NCBI GenBank assembly: GCA_043808235.1
Contig: JAZDFC010000048.1
Span: forward strand, 1-28,799
Length of the DNA stretch: 28,799 bases
Source: JAZDFC01 sp043808235
GTDB taxonomy: Bacteria; Bacteroidota; Ignavibacteria; Ignavibacteriales; Melioribacteraceae
Reading direction: 5' to 3'
Shown: positions 8,842 to 15,812 of the stretch, in pieces
How the letters are laid out: every line of letters starts with the position of its first letter
Numbering within the stretch: position 1 is the first letter of the stretch
Translations under genes and position numbers: made by a program
The notes under the pieces: generated by a model
Database searches by the model: none
What the model was told of the DNA's origin: nothing
What the model saw: the letters and a program-made list of their open reading frames with translations, nothing else

Positions 8842-8899
8842 CATATAATCCGGATTTTATAAATTTTTTTAATACTATTACACAATATTTGGATTTTAA

Positions 8900-10279
8900 A
8901 TGAAGAATATCCGACAATTTCTTTTTTTGTTTTCGATAATTATCCCCTTATTTATCACGGGAGAAATTACCGCGCAAAGAAACCCGGTTCTCGAATTCTG
9001 TACCGGGACGTGGTGCCCCTGGTGCCCTTGCGGTCATCATATTATTGAAAATACTATTTTGCCTAATATACCCAATACAGTACTTATTGCTTACCATGGA
9101 AGCGATGTTTTTTCAACTTATCCAGGCAGTTCAATACGGGCTTCGCTTGGACTTACATCATACCCAACCGGATTGCCGGATCGAACAGCGGGACCGCTTT
9201 CCCGAAGTACATGGTATAGTCATTTAAATAGCCGTAAGAATGTTCCTCCAACTGTTGATATTTCCATATATAAAACGTTTGACTCCGCTAACGGTCAACT
9301 TACAGCCACATTTACCGTAACCCCGCTTGTTGATCTAACCGGTAACTATTATATCAATGTGATTTTGTTGGAAAATAGATTAGTTGCCTCACAGGAATGT
9401 TATTCGGATTGTTGCGGTTCGGATATGACCATTCCGGATTATGTTCACGATCATGTTGTGAGGAATATGCTGAACGGCGCTACAGGAACATTATTAAATA
9501 CTACATCGCCCTGGCCAACAGGAATTCCGCAAAGTACAAACATTTCTTACAAAGTACCCACGGATAATGTTTACGCTAATTGCGATATCGTTACATTTGT
9601 TTATAAAGAGAACAGTCCATTGAACCGCGGCGAGATTCAACAGGCAATGAAATGGACATTGGAAGGAGACATCACACCGGTTGAATTGAACTCATTCGCA
9701 TTTAATAATGATGCGACCGGGGTAAATCTTTTATGGTCCACTGCTACCGAAACGAATAATTCAGGTTTTCAAATTGAACGTAAAATCCCCCTTAATCCCC
9801 CTTTAGTAAAGGGGGACGCGGCTTTAGCCGAGGGGGATTGGGAAAAGATTGGATTTGTAAATGGTGCAGGCACAACAACCGAAACGCAAAATTATTTTTT
9901 TAGAGATGAAAAACCATCAGCTTCATCCAAAACTATTTATTATAGATTGAAGCAGATTGATTACGACGGTACATTCGATTACAGTAAAATTTTAACTGTT
10001 GAGTTCGACACACCGCAAAAATATGAATTGTCTCAGAATTACCCCAACCCGTTCAATCCTTTTACCGTTATCTCCTACTCCATCATGCAAACCGGGCAAG
10101 TTAAATTGATGGTATACGATATAATGGGTAAGCAAGTAGCCGCGCTCGTTGACGAAGTGAAAGAAATTGGAAGTTATGAAGTTTCATTCGATGCATCTCA
10201 GTTAGCATCCGGTACATATTTCTATTCTATGATTACGCCTGGATTTACATCAACTAAAAAAATGATTGTTATTAAATAG
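8900..10279 (+). CDS. Omp28-like thioredoxin-fold T9SS cargo, paralogue 2
   Basis: This 459-residue tandem paralogue of the upstream gene is alignable over its whole length. The signal peptide (1-26) ends ITAQ. The cysteine motif is CTGTWCPWCPCGH (C34, C39, C42, C44), so the presumed active pair is C-P-W-C rather than C-G-W-C, a change expected to shift redox potential. The cis-Pro loop is YPTGLPDR. The second cluster is C167 with C171/C172 (CYSDCC), followed by YVHDHVVRNM. The phylum-typical beta domain and the T9SS sorting domain (about 373-459, NYPNPFNPF ... TKKMIVIK) follow. Residues 296-313 come from the same palindromic insert as in paralogue 1. The gene ends nine bases before the barrel gene, which suggests cotranscription. 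Confidence 0.82.
   Translation: MKNIRQFLFLFSIIIPLFITGEITAQRNPVLEFCTGTWCPWCPCGHHIIENTILPNIPNTVLIAYHGSDVFSTYPGSSIRASLGLTSYPTGLPDRTAGPLSRSTWYSHLNSRKNVPPTVDISIYKTFDSANGQLTATFTVTPLVDLTGNYYINVILLENRLVASQECYSDCCGSDMTIPDYVHDHVVRNMLNGATGTLLNTTSPWPTGIPQSTNISYKVPTDNVYANCDIVTFVYKENSPLNRGEIQQAMKWTLEGDITPVELNSFAFNNDATGVNLLWSTATETNNSGFQIERKIPLNPPLVKGDAALAEGDWEKIGFVNGAGTTTETQNYFFRDEKPSASSKTIYYRLKQIDYDGTFDYSKILTVEFDTPQKYELSQNYPNPFNPFTVISYSIMQTGQVKLMVYDIMGKQVAALVDEVKEIGSYEVSFDASQLASGTYFYSMITPGFTSTKKMIVIK
9785..9838 (+). repeat. In-frame palindromic repeat inserted in Omp28-like paralogue 2
   Basis: This 54-base insert encodes 18 residues (IPLNPPLVKGDAALAEGD). It has a perfect 19-base inverted repeat, CCCCCTTTA-g-TAAAGGGGG (9797-9815), and a second hairpin, CGGCT-tt-AGCCG (9819-9830), which is identical to that in the other copy. 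The first hairpin differs from the upstream copy, where a CCCGAC/GTCGGG stem occupies that part. Confidence 0.85.
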
Positions 10280-10288
10280 TTCTTTGAT

Positions 10289-11848
10289 ATGAAAAATTTA
10301 TTCATCCTTTTTATTGCCTTTATTCTTATCAACCTACCGCCGATTTTTGCGCAGGAAGAAAGCGAATCTTCTTTTATTGATGAATTGAAACTCCCCGAAG
10401 GATTGGGAATATCCAATCAATTAGAATACTCGTATGACATTCATCTAAAAAAAGAAATTTTAGAAAATTGGCTGAACATGGATTACCGCAGCGGCATTTT
10501 TTCTACCGGAATCCGGCTTGATATTTTCCAGCCAAACGATCCCGATCCTTCTGTCAACCGGGGAAAAATCCGGTACGCTGATATTTCGTACAAATATATT
10601 TCCGCAGAAATTGGAAATAAAAAAGAAGGACTTAAGGTTACACTCGGCAATTATTACTCATTCTTCGGGCGAGGTTTAATCCTGAAAAGTTATGAAGATA
10701 GAAACATTCGCATCGATAATAATTTACTCGGCGTTAAAGTAGAAGCCGGTTACGACAATTTTTATTTAACCGCATTAAGCGGAATGCCGGAAGGATTGGA
10801 GAGTAAAAGAAATGATTTTTTGCATGCCGTTGATTTGGAATACCGGGGAGTGAAGAATTTGAAACTTGGCGGTACATTCGCTTCGAATACAACAGAAGAT
10901 GAGAATGCCGCACGTACACAGCTCGCATCGTTGCGGGCCGCTGCCAGCATTTGGAATTTCGATTTTTATGGCGAATACGGTTTAAAGCAGAATAACGATA
11001 TCAAACAAAATATTTTTAACGGTAATGAAAATTTTGCCGGTAAAGCTATCTACGCAAATCTGAATTTTTATATTGGATCGTTTTCTATTTCTACCGAATA
11101 CAAACTGTACGACAATTTTGCACTTACTTCCGGCGACGGTACCGTTATTTACAATACACCGCCGGCGTTACGGAAAGATCATACTTTCATGCTGCTTAAC
11201 CGGCATCCCTCACCTTTGGATCAAACTAATGAACAGGGATTTCAGTTCGATGTAAATTATACTTTCTCCGCAGAAACTTACATTAATGCAAATTACAGCT
11301 TAACCAAAACTTTGAATGAGAGTTCTTATTTTCAGCGAATACTTGGTACCAAATTGCCCGTAAGAACTCAGTTGAATGAAATTTATTTGTATGGTCATCA
11401 CCAATGGTCGGATAATTTTAAAACTATTGCCGCTGTTGCATATAACGAAGAACTTTCGTCGGATACAAAAAATGTTACTCCGATTCTTGAAAACAGATTT
11501 TATTTTGATGACATAAATTCCATCCGGTTTGTTGTGGAGCATCAATCAACAAAGAATAATACAACCGATGAAAAATATTACACCGACGCGTTCACACTTG
11601 AGTATTTGCGCTCACCCGATTTTTCTGCTGCATTAGTTAGCGAGATGCAAACTAAAGAGCCTATTGAAGGTAAGCTCATTCGCAAATTATGGACGTTTGT
11701 TCAATTCGGATACAGACTTGGCGAACATACTGATATAAGTTTGTTGTTGGGTTCGCGCCAGGCTGGCAATATTTGCATCGGCGGAATTTGCCGTTACGAA
11801 CCGGAGTTTCGCGGTGTAGAATTGAAAATGATTACGAGGTTGTATTAG
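10289..11848 (+). CDS. Outer-membrane beta-barrel protein, DUF6029-like
   Basis: This 519-residue protein has a signal peptide (1-21, ending IFAQ). Amphipathic beta strands then alternate along the whole length, and it finishes in the aromatic tail RLY expected of outer-membrane barrels. GNYYSFFGRGLILKSYEDRN near residue 115 resembles the conserved region of the DUF6029 family in Bacteroidota. The function is unknown. It directly follows two Omp28-like genes with only nine bases between, so it may be the membrane partner of the secreted thiol proteins. The family name is from memory; the barrel prediction is the firmer part. Confidence 0.7.
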   Translation: MKNLFILFIAFILINLPPIFAQEESESSFIDELKLPEGLGISNQLEYSYDIHLKKEILENWLNMDYRSGIFSTGIRLDIFQPNDPDPSVNRGKIRYADISYKYISAEIGNKKEGLKVTLGNYYSFFGRGLILKSYEDRNIRIDNNLLGVKVEAGYDNFYLTALSGMPEGLESKRNDFLHAVDLEYRGVKNLKLGGTFASNTTEDENAARTQLASLRAAASIWNFDFYGEYGLKQNNDIKQNIFNGNENFAGKAIYANLNFYIGSFSISTEYKLYDNFALTSGDGTVIYNTPPALRKDHTFMLLNRHPSPLDQTNEQGFQFDVNYTFSAETYINANYSLTKTLNESSYFQRILGTKLPVRTQLNEIYLYGHHQWSDNFKTIAAVAYNEELSSDTKNVTPILENRFYFDDINSIRFVVEHQSTKNNTTDEKYYTDAFTLEYLRSPDFSAALVSEMQTKEPIEGKLIRKLWTFVQFGYRLGEHTDISLLLGSRQAGNICIGGICRYEPEFRGVELKMITRLY

Positions 11849-12063
11849 TAACTCGAAGCGCAGATGGTGATTTTTTTTAGCGTAAAAGCTTCGAGAGAAA
11901 TTAGTTGGTCATTATTGTTATTTGTCGAAGCTCTCACCTGCAAAGTAAAGCCCGTTTCGCTTCGACTTACAAATGGAAATGCCCAACTTCTTTGTCTATT
12001 ATTATGGTTAGAAGTTGGGCATTTAACGAAAGCATAGTCTTCTACGCTTCGACTTACAAATTG
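11849..12063. repeat. Convergent gap with REP-like repeats and a bidirectional hairpin
   Basis: This region lies between the 3' ends of the barrel gene and the response regulator gene. The core TCGAAGC/GCTTCGA occurs five times: at 11853 and 11925 forward, and at 11888, 11959 and 12046 reversed. A 17-base direct repeat (CGCTTCGACTTACAAAT) lies at 11958-11974 and 12045-12061 and brackets a long inverted repeat. No coding capacity is evident. Confidence 0.75.
11977..12024. terminator. Hairpin between convergent genes, possible bidirectional terminator
   Basis: AAATGCCCAACTTC (11977-11990) is perfectly complementary to GAAGTTGGGCATTT (12011-12024), giving a 14-bp stem with a 20-base loop. It sits between convergent genes where a shared terminator is expected. 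There is no clear T-run after either arm, so it could instead be part of the surrounding repeat element. Confidence 0.5.
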
Positions 12064-12822
12064 TTAATTCATCACTTCTTTCAGTTTGGCGTAGCCGCTT
12101 TTACTTACAGGCAGTTGATTTCCATCTTTCAGTACAACGCGGTAGGATTCTTTATCGATAATTTCAATTTGTTTTACCTGAGTGATATGTACAATATACG
12201 AGCGGTGAATTCGGATAAATTCTTTCGTGTTAAGATGATCCTCGAAGTACTTCATCGTTTTCTGTTTCAAATGCTTGCCGAGTTCGGAATAAATCATAAC
12301 ATAATCATCCTGCGCTTCGAGGTAGTGGATGCCGTCGACCGGAATAATCAATATTTTTTGGTGTGTCTTTACAACAACCCTGTCCAGCGATTCCAATTGA
12401 TTGTCGTATGAATCAAGTACCGCGTTCACCTTTTCGCCGGTTCTTTCTTTATATGTAACTTCATCAACTGCCTTTTTTACCGCCGCATCAAACCGCTCTT
12501 TCGAATATGGTTTTAAAAGATAGTCAACCGCATTTACTTCGAACGCTTTTAGTGCGTACTGATCAAAAGCCGTTGTGAAAACAACCACAGGCGGATTCTC
12601 CAATAACTCAAGCAGTTCGAAACCGTTTATCTTCGGCATCTGTATGTCGAGAAAAATCAAATCCGGATTGAGATCATTGATGCTTTTGATTGCATCGTAA
12701 CCGTTGCTGCACTCGGCAATTATGTCAATGTACGCGTGGCGGGTAAGATAATTTTTAATAATATCCCGCGCGAGTTTTTCGTCGTCAATTATTATCGTCT
12801 TAACTTTTGGTATCATCGCCAT
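12064..12822 (-). CDS. LytTR-family response regulator
   Basis: This is a 252-residue two-component regulator. Residues 7-120 form a receiver domain with acidic residues D13/D14, phosphoacceptor D59 in FLDIQMP, T83/T84 in FTTAFDQYA and K104 in YLLKP. Residues about 145-250 form a LytTR DNA-binding domain (VDGIHYLEAQDDYVMIY ... FIRIHRSYIVH). The start ATG overlaps the stop of the kinase gene by one base (TAATG), so the pair is translationally coupled. Target genes are not visible. The LiaF-like genes upstream on the same strand are candidates for its input or output. Confidence 0.93.
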   Translation of the reverse strand: MAMIPKVKTIIIDDEKLARDIIKNYLTRHAYIDIIAECSNGYDAIKSINDLNPDLIFLDIQMPKINGFELLELLENPPVVVFTTAFDQYALKAFEVNAVDYLLKPYSKERFDAAVKKAVDEVTYKERTGEKVNAVLDSYDNQLESLDRVVVKTHQKILIIPVDGIHYLEAQDDYVMIYSELGKHLKQKTMKYFEDHLNTKEFIRIHRSYIVHITQVKQIEIIDKESYRVVLKDGNQLPVSKSGYAKLKEVMN

Positions 12823-13868
12823 TACTTTTTATTTATTGGAATAAGCACTGTTGCTGTAAATATATTGTTTTCTTTTTTAGTTTTTAAAAGTCCCGCTTCA
12901 TTATAAATTAATTCCAACCGTGTTTCAATATTTTTAAGTCCAATCCGTTCGCCTCTTTTTGAAACCGCATCCGGATCGAAATTATTTTCAACCGTAATTT
13001 TAAGATAATTATTATCGGGTTTGCACGAAATTGAAATCGTGACCTTTTCGGTGCTTTCATATACACCGTGTTTAATTGCGTTTTCGAACAACGGCTGCAG
13101 AAGCATCGCCGGCACTACGGCTTTGCTGCAATCTTCGTGTATATTTTCAACAAAATCGAATTTATCTTCGAAGCGTACCTTTTCAATCTCAAGATACAAT
13201 TTAACGTTTTCTATTTCATCGCCAAGTTTGCTCATCTGGTTTTCATTTTTCGAAAGAGTGCCCCGCATGAATGATGAGAGTTTAATCGTCATTTCCCGCG
13301 CTTTATCCGGATTACTTAAAGTAAGCGAGCTGATTGAATTAAGACTGTTAAAAATAAAATGCGGATTGATCTGGTATTTCAACGAGCGAAGTTCGGCCTC
13401 CTTAACAAGAGTGTTAAGTTTTGACTCATGGGTAAGTTTATCCTTAAAATTGTTGTAATAAATAATTACATAATAAACAGCGACCATAACAATGTAAAAA
13501 AGTAAACCGATGATGAGTCGCCAGACTAAAGTTGATACAATGAGTTCTCTTTTATCCGGGAATACACTTACTACAAGGAGTTGACCGATATATACCCACA
13601 ACCCGGATGTGAAGATTGCAGCAATCGAATGGCCCAAAAATATTTTGAGGGGTGAATTATTTTCGAAAGAGATGTACTGGCACGGGAACCATAATGTGGT
13701 TCCGAGCAGGAAATATATCGCATTAAAAACTAATCCGTCAACTGCAGCATATTCGATATCCTGTTTAAGAACGATGATGATTATACCGATGTGGCACAGG
13801 AGGAGCGCCATCCAGATAGATGAATAAGTAATTATGCTTTTTTTATTTTTCAGTACAGGTATTATCAT
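12822..13868 (-). CDS. LytS-type membrane sensor histidine kinase
   Basis: This 348-residue kinase has four likely membrane helices (about 14-36, 43-63, 77-103 and 113-138), a short coiled coil, and the His_kinase domain. That domain has phosphoacceptor H170 in LKYQINPHFIFNSLNSI. The ATP-binding domain has the N-box LFENAIKHGVY (about 260-270) and the glycine box around 306-312, followed by LKNIETRL. It lacks a periplasmic sensor domain, so sensing within the membrane is likely. The TAA shares a base with the regulator's ATG. No strong ribosome site precedes its own ATG. Confidence 0.92.
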   Translation of the reverse strand: MIIPVLKNKKSIITYSSIWMALLLCHIGIIIIVLKQDIEYAAVDGLVFNAIYFLLGTTLWFPCQYISFENNSPLKIFLGHSIAAIFTSGLWVYIGQLLVVSVFPDKRELIVSTLVWRLIIGLLFYIVMVAVYYVIIYYNNFKDKLTHESKLNTLVKEAELRSLKYQINPHFIFNSLNSISSLTLSNPDKAREMTIKLSSFMRGTLSKNENQMSKLGDEIENVKLYLEIEKVRFEDKFDFVENIHEDCSKAVVPAMLLQPLFENAIKHGVYESTEKVTISISCKPDNNYLKITVENNFDPDAVSKRGERIGLKNIETRLELIYNEAGLLKTKKENNIFTATVLIPINKK

Positions 13869-13905
13869 TAGTTCTCGGTCGTCAGTATTTAGTTAAGTTC
13901 CTTTG

Positions 13906-14020
13906 ATTGCAGCATGCAGTTTGCAGCCGGCAGCTCGCAGTTTATTCTCCATACTGCTTACTCCATACTCCTTACTCGCATTACTAGCATCCAGCATCCA
14001 GAAACCAGTATCCAGAAACC
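13906..14020. repeat. Three consecutive blocks of 7-base tandem repeats
   Basis: Block A (13906-13940) has five units ending GCAG: attgcag, catgcag, tttgcag, ccggcag, ctcgcag. Block B (13942-13976) has five units ending TACT or TTCT: ttattct, ccatact, gcttact, ccatact, ccttact; a sixth (cattact) follows at 13979-13985 after two extra bases. Block C (13986-14020) has five units of the form AGnanCC: agcatcc, agcatcc, agaaacc, agtatcc, agaaacc. Each block has its own fixed part, but all share the 7-base period. They fill almost the whole gap between the LiaF-like gene stop (14025) and the kinase start (13868). Confidence 0.85.
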
Positions 14021-14024
14021 AGAA

Positions 14025-14780
14025 TCAATTCTTTATCTCTCCGCCGCCAAAGATGAACAATCCTTTAATATTCAATATCGGTCCGTCGTAATCGAATTCC
14101 TTAGGCATCACGCGGCGCTTATCGCTGAATCCGCCAAAGATTGGGACAGCGCTTATTTTTACATTCCAGTTTTCGGGCACAAAAATTTCGGTTCCCGCCA
14201 TAATAGTAACAATGTCCAAAGTCTGTTTACCTTCAGCAAGTTTGCAATCGAGCAGATCTATTTTTAATCCGCCCATTAAGTTAGTAATTTTACCGCCCTT
14301 AAAACTTGCCGATTTGAATATCCGTCTGCCGGTTCCAAAAACTGAAAACATATCGATAGTATCGGCGTTTGATTCTTTTACTTCTTCTTTTTCTCCATCA
14401 CAGCAGCTGTTGTTTATCGGATTAAAATGTTTTCTGTCCTCATGAACCTTCGGTTCACGCTTCCATAAAATCTGGAGGCCGAGTAAAATTAAAAGTACCG
14501 GCCAGTAATCCGAAACAAAATCACTGAACGAAAAATCCCACACTTCCGAAGCAATTGAAATCCCGCCTATCATCATTAGTACAAGTCCGAAGAAGCTGCT
14601 CTTATCATTAATTAAAATTATAAAACCGATTACGATAAGAAGCATCTGCCAGGAAAAGATGTAATGATTAAATCTGCCGTCGAATAATGAGAAGTTTTCA
14701 AGTGTCATTAATAGACCAAGCAGAATAAGGACTAAACCAATTATTATTTTGCCTTTTGATGTATGTGAGTATTCAGTCAT
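14025..14780 (-). CDS. LiaF-like membrane protein, paralogue B
   Basis: This 251-residue protein has four predicted membrane helices in its first half (about 11-28, 43-58, 62-79, 92-107), as in LiaI/LiaF-type N-terminal domains. A charged linker with a C126-C127 pair follows. The C-terminal half resembles the LiaF 'cell wall-active antibiotics response' beta domain, with repeated glycine turns (SVFGTG, NLMGGLKIDL, TIMAGTEIFVP, PIFGGFSDKR, FIFGGGEIKN). LiaF proteins in Firmicutes inhibit the LiaS kinase until envelope stress. The order here (two LiaF-like genes followed on the same strand by a kinase and regulator) suggests a comparable role, though the kinase is of LytS type. GGAGAAAAT precedes the ATG. 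It lies 37 bases after its paralogue. Confidence 0.82.
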   Translation of the reverse strand: MTEYSHTSKGKIIIGLVLILLGLLMTLENFSLFDGRFNHYIFSWQMLLIVIGFIILINDKSSFFGLVLMMIGGISIASEVWDFSFSDFVSDYWPVLLILLGLQILWKREPKVHEDRKHFNPINNSCCDGEKEEVKESNADTIDMFSVFGTGRRIFKSASFKGGKITNLMGGLKIDLLDCKLAEGKQTLDIVTIMAGTEIFVPENWNVKISAVPIFGGFSDKRRVMPKEFDYDGPILNIKGLFIFGGGEIKN

Positions 14781-14817
14781 TTTTATTTTCTCCTAAACTA
14801 AAATCCAATTTGTTCTA

Positions 14818-15510
14818 TTAATTTTTAATTTCGCCGCCGCCGAAAATGACAACGCCTTTAATAACGAGAACTCGATCCTCATCCGGCGCTTCCGGCGTTC
14901 GGATTCTTTTATCCGCAAAACCGCCGAATATGGGTACTATTTCTATTCTTACTGTCCAATCCCGTGGAAGAACCAATGAGCTCCCGCCGAATATTGCGGT
15001 CATATCAATAGTGTTTGTTCCGGGAGCTAAGGTGCAGTTGCGAAGATCAATTTCACTTCCACCAAAAATTGAGGTGATTTCTCCTCCTTTAAAGTTCTTG
15101 GATGAGTATGTTTTATTCCCGCCGCCGAAAATGCTGACGTCTTCAATATAATCCTCGGAGAATTGTTTTTCTTCGCCGCCAATTTTAATCTCTTTATGGA
15201 ATCTGCCGTGTGGCTTGCCTCTTTTAAATATTAGGAAGAGTCCGAGTATTACAAGCAGAAGCGGCCAAAATTCGGGATAGATAAGAAATCCGCCCCAAAG
15301 GATAAATAAAACCGATAGAATTTTATTGCCGGAAATAGCAAAGACAATTATTCCTATTCCAATAAAAAACCATGCGCCGAGGTGATTTAAAATGAATTGC
15401 GGTATATAAAAGGAGATCATCTCAAAATTATCAAGTAAAAACAAACCCCCTAAAAGTATCAATACCAGACCAACGAAAAGTCTTCCTTTTGAACCAGCAT
15501 TATATGACAT
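14818..15510 (-). CDS. LiaF-like membrane protein, paralogue A
   Basis: This 230-residue paralogue of the next gene has membrane helices at about 9-27, 45-60, 63-79 and 80-96. A shorter linker follows, then the same beta-solenoid-like C-terminal domain with glycine turns (SIFGGGNKTY, SIFGGSEIDL, AIFGGSSLVLP, PIFGGFADKR) and the same last eight residues, FGGGEIKN. AAGGAGAAAATGTC precedes the ATG, a good ribosome site. It is first in a likely minus-strand operon of LiaF-like, LiaF-like, kinase, regulator. The duplication and the conserved IFGG repeats point to a shared beta-fold. The ligand is unknown. Confidence 0.82.
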   Translation of the reverse strand: MSYNAGSKGRLFVGLVLILLGGLFLLDNFEMISFYIPQFILNHLGAWFFIGIGIIVFAISGNKILSVLFILWGGFLIYPEFWPLLLVILGLFLIFKRGKPHGRFHKEIKIGGEEKQFSEDYIEDVSIFGGGNKTYSSKNFKGGEITSIFGGSEIDLRNCTLAPGTNTIDMTAIFGGSSLVLPRDWTVRIEIVPIFGGFADKRIRTPEAPDEDRVLVIKGVVIFGGGEIKN

Positions 15511-15812
15511 GACATTTTCTCCTTAAATAAATTTCCGGTCGAAAAGTATTGTATGGAATATCATTTTAAAATAGAATATCGGCGAATAGGGGATTGGAAT
15601 CGGTGAATTACCGAGTAAAAGAATGCTTTGAGTTAGATCGATATTGGATTGTTTACATATGCAATCGAAAAGATTAATATTCTACTTTTTATCGACTACC
15701 ATTGACCTCTCTGTAAAGGGTAGTTTTAATTAACAATTAAGAAAAAGAAAAAATATTTAATCGATATTCCATATTTTTCGCTCGGTGCTCTATTATTTCT
15801 TTTAGGAAAAAT
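15511..15812. promoter_or_regulatory. Divergent intergenic region between the LiaF-like operon and the potassium channel
   Basis: This 302-base AT-rich region holds the promoter of the channel gene (listed separately) and, by position, that of the minus-strand LiaF-like operon. For the latter I see no box set clear enough to place. No gene is evident. Confidence 0.5.
15702..15730 (+). promoter_or_regulatory. Promoter for the channel/acylase operon
   Basis: TTGACC (15702-15707), a 17-base spacer and TTTAAT (15725-15730) form a sigma-70-type promoter about 80 bases upstream of the channel start. It resembles the other promoters of this window (TTGACA-17-TACATT before 16S). Confidence 0.5.

Noticed and set aside
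8848..8857. AATCCGGATT palindrome followed by T-rich DNA after Omp28 paralogue 1, as a terminator
   Set aside because: The perfect palindrome leaves almost no loop, so a stable hairpin is unlikely.
11905..12411. 168-codon plus-strand frame running from the repeat gap into the response regulator gene
   Set aside because: More than half is antisense to the LytTR regulator; it has no ribosome site and the remainder is repeat DNA.
13906..14020. Possible CRISPR array
   Set aside because: Units are only seven bases with no spacers, and no cas gene is near.
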